This document shows, piece after piece, positions 12,901-21,232 of a stretch of DNA of 64,000 nucleotides. Source of the stretch: Apostichopus japonicus (lineage: Eukaryota; Echinodermata; Holothuroidea; Aspidochirotida; Stichopodidae); NCBI RefSeq assembly GCF_037975245.1, contig NC_092570.1:3121501-3185500 (forward strand). Direction: 5' to 3'. The notes beneath the pieces are model-generated. The model saw nothing but the letters and a program-made list of their open reading frames with translations. It did not search any database and had not been told where the DNA came from. The translations under genes and the position numbers were made by a program. Numbering within the stretch: the stretch's first letter is position 1; the number at the start of each line of letters is the position of its first letter.

Positions 12901-15900
12901 CTGGATATTTAAAAGGTTCTGTGGATGGCCACCCTCGTACGTACTAGAACCATCGTTCTTTAAATTCCCCCCCCCCCCCCCGAAAAAATTTTAAATCCAC
13001 AGAACTCACCGACTGGTATTGTGGCAGAGGATATGATGTTAGTAGTCACTGGAATAGCATTTGGTGTTTGCTGACGAACTGAGACAGGAGGTGTGTTGGC
13101 AGACACTAGGATGGCTGAAGACAAAAGATCATGAAATAGCATTATTATTATTCCATGCAGACTTACCGTATTAATACAATCAGCAGTAAGCAATCAATAG
13201 AAAGTGCAGAACCAGACTGCCCTGATGAAAGACACACAATATCCTGGAATGTTCTCTCATTATTCAGAAGGTTTTCTTCTGTAGTAACCTTGACAATAAA
13301 TAAATAAATTTCATATCACTTTCTGAAGGTGGTCTAAGATGACCTGCATTCTGGGTTAAGACCATCAAGTGAGAACCAATTTATTTATGGTAAGTAACAG
13401 TAAACATTGCCGCTACGGGCTGATCTGGCTCGTTTACAAAGCTTCAGAACCTCTTCCACACGGTAGCTCTCCAAATGACAATTCACATCTACGAAAAGTA
13501 CTGTAAGGAACCAACAATTACACTCCGGAATCTACAAGTAAGTAAGTTAATGCCCACCTGCTGCTGATGAAGGCACCCCAGAGGGTGCAACACTGCTGAC
13601 GGTGTGTGCACGGATGTGAGGTTTGGCCGTGGGCACCACCATGCTTGGAGACACGGTCATCCTGGTCTTCTGAGGTGAAGGCTGAAGCAGAGAATGTCTC
13701 GTAGATGACAAACCTATGACTCCACCACCTCCTCCCTGCGGTTGCTGCTGCGGTTGCTGCTGCGGTTGCTGTTGTTGCCAAGAAGGCTGCTCTCCCGGTC
13801 TTAAAACTTCATGCCGGATGTCGGCTTTTAGCGACATTTTCTTTTCGGGTCTGTACACTCTTTGGACATCCCCTTCTCGATCTCCTTTGGTAGTCAACTC
13901 CACTTTCTTACTATCCTTTATTCCTCCCGACCTCTCCTTGCTTTCGATGCTCCGAACGTCTTTGGCATTCTGAGTGGGATCGGTGAGTTCCATTTTTATG
14001 GGTTCTGTCTTGGTTTTCGATCCCTGATCGCTATGTGCCGTCTTACTATCCTTGACGTCCCGTCTCGTGTCGACCCTGCCGTCCTTTTTGTCTGGTCTTC
14101 CGACCACTTGATCTACCCGGTAAGCTTCGCTCTTGACCTTGTCTTGCTGGTCGGAACAAATCACCATACGGACCTCTACTTTCAAGGGAGGGCCGCCGTC
14201 TTGCTTTTGGTTCGAACTTTGACCCTCCTTCAATTGTTGGTGATTAGCGATCATCCCTGAGGGTATCCCAGCTGGACCATCCTGCCTGAGTCCAGCTGGA
14301 GGGGGAACTCCTGGTGAATGATATGGATTCTGATGAGTCCCATCAGTCTTAACTTGTAATGTTATTGGTTGAACATGAGGTGATGCTGTCATTGGAAGCT
14401 TTGAGTCTGTCGAGATGACGGCTTGTCCGCGAGTTTTTGAAGACGAATTCCCTGATGCACCCAGAGGGGTACTCGTCTGGTAGGGTCCTCTCTTTTGGCC
14501 TTTCCTGGATCCACCCAAATTTCTGTTGGTTTTAAGAGAAAAGAAGGGTTTGTTTCTCGAAATCCCAGCAGCAGTATGAGTGTGTGTGAAGTTGGAAGAA
14601 AGTTTCGCTTACTTTGCATAATGCAATCCCAGTTCATCAAGCATGCTCTCAAAGATTAAGAAATTTACTCAAAGATGGAAAATTTACAAAAAAATAAATC
14701 CATGACAACCCCAAACAACCATGTTCCCTGACTATGCATGTTGCAAATAGCACAACATTAATCATAGCAAACAAGTTTTGTTTGCCAAGTTTACCAAATA
14801 TTAAGCCAGCACTGCTTGCTAAACAAAAACCTGGAAAGCCAACAAAGGTTCACTAAAGACAATTGAGCATTCCTTTACAATTTAAATTTGTTATTATTGT
14901 ATGCAATTAACAACAAGGGAGAAGAGGAAAATTTCCTCAATGTTTTAATAAAGAACCGAAGGTGGTGTATCTACCTGTTATGGTCAGTATTTGCAGAGGT
15001 TTGAGACGGGGCCGGCCCCTGGAGCCTTAATGGTCCCGTCATGACTGCTGAAGGTGCTAAAAGCTTGGCCTGAATCTGGGATGGCCCTGTTGGCTGTTGG
15101 TTGATAAAAAAGTAAAAACCATTAGTACTTTATCGCATCTTGGAAAATAGAGAAACTTGCCAAAAGTTCCAAGTAGAGTTTTCCAAGGTCATGATAGGTT
15201 AAAAAATAAGTGTATTTTCAAACCATTCCTGAAAATGTCTACTTTTTAATTTAATGGAAGATCTGTTTTTACAGAAAATCTGTATTATCAAACAAAACAA
15301 AAAAAGATATTCATACTTGTATCTATCTCTAACAATTACGCTGGCCCAAACAACATATGCAACATTAATGATTTGACTCCTTAAAGTCTTGTAGGGTTTG
15401 TGGGTGGTTTGGGGTGGGGTGGGGTAAGGGAGGTGGTGACAATGGGATGGCAGTGAAGACAAGAGGCAGAACTATAGCATTTTGCTTGCTATACTGCCAG
15501 TGAGTTTAAATCCTGCATAGATATCAGTTCTCATATGTAATTCACCAGCTAGAGAGCTGCTACTTAAGTTTGAAATCTTTTAACATTTACCAGTACTTGT
15601 TGTTGATACATGTATACTGGACTGAGGACTGTTTCCTTTCCTGGTAGTGCAGCAAGTCCAGACAGGCTTGACCTCATAATGGTAGTAGCAGCTGCAGGAA
15701 GACCAGGCTTCACTGTTGTGATATGACTCCCTAAAAAAAAAAACAGGTGCAAAAACAGCAACAAATATAAATAAGTTATTCAAAGAAATTTTTGATACTT
15801 GAGGGAGTCTGTCAGTGGTGAAGTGATTCTTATGGCTTATTTAGTTTAAATGATAGTAACATAAAAAAAATCAAGGGAGTAGGGTCTAATAATGAAAAAA

Positions 15901-17798
15901 GAAGTTCATTTATCTCATCGTTGCTGATAGTTGCTGGCTGTTGATGACCTTTGAACTTTAGGTACCAATACAATGAGTTTCTTACAACAAGGCAGACCCC
16001 GACAAGTAAGAAGACCACACATGCTAAGTGTATCGCTCACTTAGATTAATGCTTTTTGTCGTCTGTTCATACTGTAGTTAGGTTCTTAGAAACACCACTG
16101 CATACTTAGCATAACAAAGCATGAGCTTCATCCAATGGTACGTCATTGTGCTAATATTGGTTGTTCTCACACCCTCCCACAAATGTAAATTCATATCATG
16201 AAATGGAAATTGTAACTATAATAGCTCCAACCTAATTGTGTAGCTTTTCAACTTGCGATACACTATTTACAAACTTCACATAGCACAATCCTTGTCCATG
16301 CTACGACAAGGAAACAAACCGACCTCACACTGTCTTTGAAAAAAGATTAACAAAACAGAAGTGAATACAAGGATACAACAAGAGGAAGAAATCATTTACA
16401 CATGCAGGCATTCAAGTTCTCTACAATACATGGGCTGGCATAGGACAAGGTCATTGTATAGCTAAATATCCACAGCACCAATGGCCATTAACATGGTGTG
16501 CTAGTGCAAAGACATCCTTGGTGGTATGTACGGCACTTACAGGAACTTAGGCTACTCAATCATGGTATGGTTTGAGATAATTAATATGTGGTGGTGGCTA
16601 AATGCTACTTATACTATTCCTAACCATATCTCATTCTGAATGCACGATATATTTTCGAAGCAAATCTGATCCCTTGTTAAGCACGGAAAGCAAATCATAC
16701 CTCTCGTCGTCACCTGAGCAGGAGCTATACCGGCTATCTTAGTAGTACTTGGTAATAACTGCGGTTGTAAAAGACCACCTAGTCCAATATGATGGGGCAT
16801 GGATGCACCAGAATTACCTGATGGGGGTGGAGGAGGAGCAGCAGCTGCTAAAGATTCTGGTGGTTGCTTAGCAGCTACTGTTGCAGGCATGGCTGAGTGC
16901 TTTGCAGTTTTAGGATTTGACATCACACTGGATGCATTCTGCAAGTTTGGCTGTACCCCAGAAGAAGCAAGAACAAAAGGAAGAGATGTTGGTTACAAAT
17001 GAAATCCTCCTATGTAAAGCCTCCTCATGGTATGATTAATGTTAATTCAGTATCCTGAAACTACAATGTGAGAGAGATGACTGTGGCAAAGTGTATATAC
17101 TTATCATGCACAGTTTAGAGGGCTGGGGCAGCGTCCCAGTTTAATCGGTTTCATATTTTCTTGTTTAGTTTTAATTTTTTTGCTTAATAATTTGCTGAAT
17201 TTGAATAGTTTCTGAATTATTTACTTGACTACTTTTGCTCCATTTTCTAGTTTTCCCCTTTGTATTCCTGCCTTCCTGGTCAGGCTTGTTCCCCAACCCC
17301 CTGTTGCCCCACGCCCTTCTAGAGCAAGGGTTCTTCATTAATATTCATCGAGGGCCATGAGAACATTGTTTGGAGCAAAAGGCCATGCTGATGGAACCAG
17401 TACACTTGGAGTAATCATTGTCCAGGATAGGCCGTTAGGATACTCAAGCTGTTTGACTCAACAGTCTGCGAAGAGTTCAAGATTGTGGGCCAACTTTTGT
17501 TTCCTTCACAGGCCAGACAGAAGACTAAACATTTGCTTAGAAAACAATGTTATATGTACAGTAAGAACTCCAACAATACCTGAATCTTGATATCTGCAAC
17601 CTTGGGAATCATCTCCACGGTGACTTTTGGGCCAACCGTTTTGGCTGTGTCTCCAGAGTCACCTGTTTGGTGGACCACAGAGGTTTCCATATGTGGTGCA
17701 GGTGCTTTCTTGTCTGAGCAAACACTGATAGTCTGGGCTGATAAGTTGATGGCTGGGGTCGAACCCTGCGGCAGTGAAGAACTGCTCATTGTTAAATT
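838..17798 (-). CDS. SAP130: SAP130-like Sin3/HDAC corepressor subunit, 16 coding exons, 3' end off window
   Basis: SAP130 is a nuclear scaffold subunit of the Sin3-histone deacetylase corepressor complex. Coding exons in transcript order are 17580-17798, 16701-16950, 15591-15730, 14975-15093, 13558-14522, 13010-13114, 11497-11817, 11108-11173, 10461-10613, 9273-9411, 8447-8560, 5455-5682, 4461-4573, 2975-3103, 1560-1663 and 838-951. All junctions keep phase and give about 1090 aa from the ATG at 17789-17787. The first two thirds are low-complexity (Pro/Ser/Thr/Gln), as in the vertebrate protein. Recognition rests on ASPRPSILRKR, SPRKKQRKQ followed by an acidic DPSTDEE stretch, WKPALNHFERYTDV, EIANQRG..GWKI and the final YELVQ, which follow the human SAP130 C-terminal region in order. 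The last 50 or so residues are missing, presumably left of position 1. The start is inferred; a noncoding 5' exon is likely. The gene is divergent from MED11. Confidence 0.9.
1560..1663 (-). CDS. SAP130: SAP130 C-terminal domain exon
   Basis: Encodes EKKVSIHEIANQRGIIKKTE and GWKIKHISGQFEDL, aligned with human EEKKAMLQEIANQKG and GWKVHLCAAQLLQL. Donor CCTT/GTGAGT, acceptor GTTTACAG. Confidence 0.93.
2975..3103 (-). CDS. SAP130: SAP130 C-terminal domain exon
   Basis: Encodes HMKVVHYVKRTCPRL and CSWKPALNHFERYTDVKPK, aligned with human NPWKAAYHHFQRYSDVRVK. Donor AAGG/GTAAGT, acceptor TTCACAG. Start of the conserved C-terminal domain. Confidence 0.92.
3295..4129. repeat. 31-bp minisatellite with 93-bp higher-order unit
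   Basis: About 0.8 kb of tandem ACTTAAGTACAGTAACAGT-type repeats within a SAP130 intron. The marker word AAACCAACACTGACTT (with variants) begins near 3485, 3578, 3671, 3795, 3888 and 3981. Those spacings are 93, 93, 124, 93 and 93, which are multiples of 31. So three variant 31-bp monomers form a higher-order unit, with one four-monomer interval. Confidence 0.92.
4461..4573 (-). CDS. SAP130: SAP130 exon, acidic region
   Basis: Encodes EHPDIMQDPSTDEEVETKP and KKYRRAMK, matching the human EEGDMMETNSTDDE region directly after the SPRKKPRK motif. The acceptor TGTTACAG is pyrimidine-poor, but phase fits both sides. Confidence 0.85.
5455..5682 (-). CDS. SAP130: SAP130 exon with basic SPRKKQRK motif
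   Basis: Encodes a Ser-rich stretch, VKIKPDPDGPS and GTPSPRKKQRKQDLK. The last motif aligns with the ASPRKKPRKQQ nuclear-localisation-like motif of human SAP130. Donor TCAA/GTACGT, acceptor CTTGCAG. Confidence 0.9.
5683..8446. other. SAP130 intron, no gene seen
   Basis: A 2.76-kb intron. The 6068-6169 part is an imperfect tandem duplication (GGGGTGGGGTGATTGAA..GTCAACTGGTATG, twice) following a G run. There are purine/G-rich tracts at 6881-6907 and 7270-7306. No conserved coding sequence was recognised. Confidence 0.6.
8447..8560 (-). CDS. SAP130: SAP130 exon
   Basis: Encodes RHPISTLNSSHLGRPDSPAS then VMRQQLTPNASPKP. Acceptor GCTTTCAG, donor CAAA/GTAAGT; phase 2 both ends. Confidence 0.82.
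9273..9411 (-). CDS. SAP130: SAP130 exon with PRPSILRK signature
   Basis: Ends NSGASPRPSILRKRASE, which is nearly identical to the ASPRPSILRK motif characteristic of SAP130 and is one of the best anchors for the identification. Acceptor ATCCGTAG, donor AAAG/GTAACG. Confidence 0.9.
9686..10147. mobile_element. MITE-like foldback element in SAP130 intron
   Basis: A perfect 25-bp inverted repeat bounds it: GGTCAATCCATGCCAAATCA onward at 9686-9710 and its complement at 10123-10147. A second inner homology is CGCCTGAAATT at 9737-9747 against AATTTCAGGCAA near 10078. A central hairpin pairs AAAACCTGGGTTGCTAGG (9791-9808) with CCTAGCAACC..CCAGGTTTT (9820-9842). It has no coding capacity. No convincing target duplication was found. 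Confidence 0.75.
10461..10613 (-). CDS. SAP130: SAP130 exon
   Basis: Encodes HPRYPYVTTSAPLSTVAGHP and MMIDPMTMGLATGVQ, matching the NPMQLMTV-type segment of the vertebrate protein in position and hydrophobicity. Donor GATG/GTAAAT, acceptor AAAACAG. Confidence 0.8.
11108..11173 (-). CDS. SAP130: SAP130 short exon
   Basis: A 66-bp exon between CTTGCCAG and CAAG/GTCAGT, encoding YPMLQPYQYGPLQNSG, a Tyr/Pro segment analogous to the YFLPTYPP region of the human protein. Phase 1 in and out. Confidence 0.8.
11497..11817 (-). CDS. SAP130: SAP130 exon, Gln/Pro-rich
   Basis: Acceptor TTTTACAG, donor TTCG/GTATGC. Encodes YPRQQQTQPPPQQLQHGG and later NRYNFAQELF. A minus-strand reading frame continues upstream of the acceptor into the intron but holds only a tandem duplication there, so the acceptor at 11818 is preferred. 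Confidence 0.82.
11831..11948. repeat. 56-bp tandem duplication
   Basis: Two copies of a unit beginning GCCACATGGGGTATAAC and containing GGGCGTAGACAGGGGG start at 11831 and 11887. It is intronic, just upstream of a SAP130 acceptor, so the copies keep a minus-strand frame open into the intron and mimic an extended exon. Confidence 0.8.
13010..13114 (-). CDS. SAP130: SAP130 exon, Thr/Pro-rich
   Basis: Acceptor TTGTCTTCAG and donor GTCG/GTGAGT. Encodes TPPVSVRQQTPNAIPVTT, similar in composition to the Thr/Pro/Val-rich middle of vertebrate SAP130. Phase 1 in and out. Confidence 0.82.
13558..14522 (-). CDS. SAP130: SAP130 large central exon, Lys/Glu- and Gln-rich
   Basis: This 965-bp exon is the longest of the gene. 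It begins NLGGSRKGQKRG, carries a charged stretch with KTEPIKMEL (a sumoylation-like IKxE context), then a polyglutamine-proline block QQQQPQQQPQQQPQGGGGG and PHIRAHTVSSV. Donor GCAG/GTGGGC. The Gln/Gly block is encoded by tandem CAG/CAA/CCG/GGA-type codons and is a likely length polymorphism. Confidence 0.85.
14975..15093 (-). CDS. SAP130: SAP130 exon
   Basis: It encodes TGPSQIQAKLLAPSAVM and ends with donor ACAG/GTAGAT in phase 2. The acceptor has a duplicated CCAACAG; the outer AG is chosen because only it keeps phase with the upstream exon. Confidence 0.78.
15591..15730 (-). CDS. SAP130: SAP130 exon
   Basis: The acceptor TTTTTTTAG and donor ACTG/GTAAAT bound a 140-bp exon encoding ITTVKPGLPAAATT and the tail YMYQQQVL. 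Phase 2 in, phase 0 out, consistent with its neighbours. Confidence 0.8.
16701..16950 (-). CDS. SAP130: SAP130 exon, Ala/Pro-rich
   Basis: The exon starts in phase 0 and its donor AGAG/GTATGA leaves phase 1. It encodes a low-complexity segment with AAAAPPPPPSG and TKIAGIAPAQ. Phase fits both neighbours. Confidence 0.8.
17580..17798 (-). CDS. SAP130: SAP130 exon with probable start codon
   Basis: The acceptor is a pyrimidine tract ending TGCAG and the donor is CAG/GTATTG; the exon leaves phase 0. An ATG at 17789-17787 has A at -3 and opens MSSSSLPQGSTPAINLS. Upstream in-frame codons continue to the acceptor without a stop, so an earlier start in another exon cannot be excluded. Confidence 0.75.
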
Positions 17799-20770
17799 CT
17801 GCAGGAGAAGAATTTGCACGTGTACAAGTGAGTTATTTATTTGCTGGGGGGGGGGGGGAATGATGTGATGTAGCAGATTTGTTAAATGAAAGTTGAAAAG
17901 GTACAGCTGAAATAGAGCTAATGTAAGCACAGGCACAAAAACAAAAGCTCTAGTTATTTAGTTGTTTTTTTTAACCTCCTGAGCCCACTGGTATCATTTG
18001 ATAAGTCAAAGTTCTTTTCATCAACAAATGCAGAATTCATGATCCATCATTCCTTGCACAAAAATCGGGAAGGCTAATTTCTCAGACTGGTATGAACAAC
18101 CTAGTGTGCTACGATACTGCAAATTAACATCACTAGTGGGTGATGACAAAGACGTGCATTTTGGGAAGAAATAAATCAGTTTTATTCATCGCAACATGTC
18201 ATCATTTTAACAGTTTTGCTAAGACATTAGTGGCTCCATTTGATGACAATTTGTATCGGACTTACAGCCTTAGTGTTGAAAAGTAGTTGGTCACACAGAA
18301 TAATAAATCATACAACAGAAGTAACAGGAAGGATAGACAACAAAAAAATATGCTAGCACACAGTTTCATGCATATCAACTTGGTGGGGTATACGAGCGTT
18401 CATTTAGTATTTAAGAGGTTAGGACTCGTGTTATAGAATACACACATATTTTATTTACTAATTTACTGAAGGGCTTACACAAATGGGACTTATAAAGAGT
18501 GGTTACTCTTTTTGAGTTACAAGTGCAAACGATAATAACTTATGTTAGCCAATTTGAATTTGTTTTTCTCAAATGACCGTATGACCTTCACAGAACATAT
18601 TCCACTTTGAGTTAATTGTCTTAACAGTACAAAGCCACGGCAACACAGAGTTTCAAACCATCACACAATTGCATAGATTCATTTTGCCTTTGGCAAAGAA
18701 TCAAATCTGTGTGGCATATTATTTAAACCTTCACTTATTTTTATGTCATTGTTCCTATAAATTCTTGATACTATTCACATTCTTTTATAAGCTGTAGAGC
18801 GTATTTTGAATATTTCACCTAATCGAATCTTTGGGCCTATGTGTCATAGCCCAGCAGTTGATCTAGGTAGACTGGGCCACAACACATAAACAAAGGAAGT
18901 AGTAATACTGTAATTTCGCTTGTTCCCTCAATTCGCAAACTGTGTTATACATATGTAGCTGCATTGATAGAGTAGTTTCTGTGTTTGTTAGTAAAATTGT
19001 AACCACTTTTTCAGTCAGAATTTTGATCGACAGAGCCTTACAAAAACAGCAAAAATTCCCACTATAAACCTAAGAAACATCTATTTTGTATTTGGAGACA
19101 TTTTCATGGACTATTTCACTCATTAAGTGGAATTAGACAGTACACTTCAAAGCATGCGTGTGGTTAGGGAAACTTTTCTTTGCTTCGTGCAGTTAAAATC
19201 CTGACCTATGGCAAGTATACTTCTTTCTATTTCTGGCAGAATCTGGTCAAACCATCCAGGAAATCACATGTCCAATGCATAGAACTAAACAACTGCGCAA
19301 AATCAGTGAGATAGTCATCACTCACTGCTTGCCTTAAAATTAAAAGAACATTAGTGCCCTTACTATTGTGAATTCACTACAGGCTAGATACCAACATACC
19401 TTAAGATAAATGCATATGACTTTGAATGTAGGTTTAGCTAACTGCTGTGTCTGCCTATCCAGCTGGATACCAAAATAGGGGGCTGTGTCATTCCGCCATC
19501 GGTACATTCCGCCATAGAAAATGTGCTCTTTCCGCCATGTTACCCTGATGGCAGTAAAGCACTTAGGCATGGCGGAAAGAGCACATTTATAGTGGGTGCA
19601 CTGTAGGCCTATATGCACTGTATATTGCTTCGCTTCACACTACCATAGGCCCACAAAATTGGTCATTTAAATCCACCATGTAGGTTTTGAGCCTTACCAC
19701 CAGCGGAAAGGATCGAAACCTATGGCGGAAGGGTATGATGGTATGAACCTATGGCGAAATGGCACTGGAACCAACGATACAAACACTTCTATCATTTCTC
19801 TTCAGAACTTGAATTTTCGGGAAATGCATACTTGTTAAGGCTAAGCAATGTAGTACTACTGGTAGTAGTAGAGTAGACCCATCAATGCTTGGAAATCCAA
19901 TATTTGGCAATAGCATATATAGTATATACTGGCTAATTACAGCAATAAATCTCTCATAAAAAGATTCCAAAAAGTGGGCAATTCTTCAACAGTCCTATGT
20001 GAAATTAGGCCTTGAAGCATATGCTAAGTTCAGTTTCCTGTACTAGCCTTCATAATCTCTTACTAGTCTCTTAGTCTTAGTAACAAGCCTAGGCCTAGCC
20101 TAATTCTCCATATGATTCACTTGCAACAAATTTCCCATGATCAATGTTTAGTCGCAAAATTTGTACGTTTAACTTATTGCACATAAGGCTTAAGCAATAT
20201 CATAACTAAGGTTGTTTATATTCAGCAACAAAAGGCCTTACTTAATTGCACTTTGAACACAATTTCTACAACGACAGTTTTACCTAGCCTTCGACTAGCC
20301 GACGTTGTATTGATAAGCCTAGGCTAAGTTAGGCAATGCCAATACGGCTAGTGTACTAGCCTATATTGCAAATTGCCACACTAAATTGAAGTTTAGGCAA
20401 AGCTGACTTTTTATCCAATATCTCGTAAATAAAAATCTGAAAAGCATACAAAATTACGTCAACGTTGAGCGATTTTATAAGTCTCCTTCGCTACAACTAC
20501 CCGTTGAATACTGACCGAGTTTTATCGCTTTTCTTGCAAATCCTGTCCTGGTCAGTATCTAAACTGTACATCAGGCAGAAGTGAATGAAAACGTTACAGT
20601 AGATTCAATGCGTTGTATGTGTACGGTATCTAGCTTGCTGGGCACAAATCCTGGACCCGAGCCCGCTTCATCTTCGTTTCTAGTGTACTGTCTATTACTC
20701 CACAATCTGCGCGAAGCTTCCGATTTCAAAGGTGTGTGTATACATGTCATGGACGATACTAACAAAATTT
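17799..20770. other. 5' region or first intron of SAP130
   Basis: No coding exon was recognised between the first coding exon and the promoter-proximal region. It most likely contains a long first intron plus one or more noncoding exons. It holds the hairpin MITE at 19486-19764; the rest is AT-rich unique-looking sequence. Confidence 0.5.
19486..19764. mobile_element. MITE-like element with perfect 21-bp hairpin
   Basis: Imperfect terminal inverted repeats: TGTCATTCCGCCATCGG at the left and the complement of TGCCATTTCGCCATAGG at the right. The word TTCCGCCAT or its complement recurs throughout. Inside, 19519-19539 pairs perfectly with 19568-19588 across a 28-nt loop. There is no open frame of note. 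The possible target duplication is only CTG. Confidence 0.65.
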
Positions 20771-20773
20771 CTG

Positions 20774-20808
20774 ATTGGCTCATGCATTGCCGACGAACCC
20801 TGACGTCA
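20774..20808. promoter_or_regulatory. Candidate bidirectional promoter elements, SAP130/MED11
   Basis: ATTGG at 20774-20778 (a CCAAT box on the minus strand) lies 22 bp from a perfect CRE palindrome TGACGTCA at 20801-20808, followed by ATGCAAA. This pairing is common in divergent housekeeping promoters. It sits about 350 bp upstream of the MED11 start codon and on the 5' side of SAP130. Motif-based only. Confidence 0.5.
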
Positions 20809-21153
20809 TGCAAACGCCAGCCCACATAGGTCATCAACATAAATTAGGAAAACTGGACCTCTAACCTCCAGGATTGTTATTTTTACTAAAGAGCCCATAT
20901 TTCAATATTCATTTTAAAGGTATAAATGATTGTATATAATTCAATAAAATGCAACTACTAAAATTATTTTTGCCCATACTTCAGATAGAGGAACAAGTAG
21001 CACGATATCAAACAACGTAAATTGCACATTGGAATTTAAATTCACCCCATAAATAATTCTTCTGTACGGCCCCGGCTATTGTAGTACAGAAGTTCATCAG
21101 ATCGTACCAACACTAACAGCTAAAGTACGTATAGAAGTAGCAATCAGTCAATT

Positions 21154-21232
21154 ATGTCTTCGTCTTTGAAAGAGAGACTGAAGGAGCTCGAAACCATCGA
21201 GGGCGATATAGCCCAAGTGGTACACCAAGCAG
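21154..21232 (+). CDS. MED11: MED11 exon 1
   Basis: Starts at the ATG in the context AATTATGT and encodes the N-terminal helix RLKELETIEGDIAQVVHQA, aligned with human RLRALEDIEREIGAILQNA. 26 codons plus one base. Confidence 0.93.

Noticed and set aside
13716-14260. Plus-strand frames including a Cys/Gly-rich one
   Set aside because: Antisense shadows of the large SAP130 exon and its Gln repeat.
20571-20840. Overlapping frames on both strands near the promoter
   Set aside because: No similarity to SAP130 N-terminus or any recognised family; probably 5' UTR or promoter.
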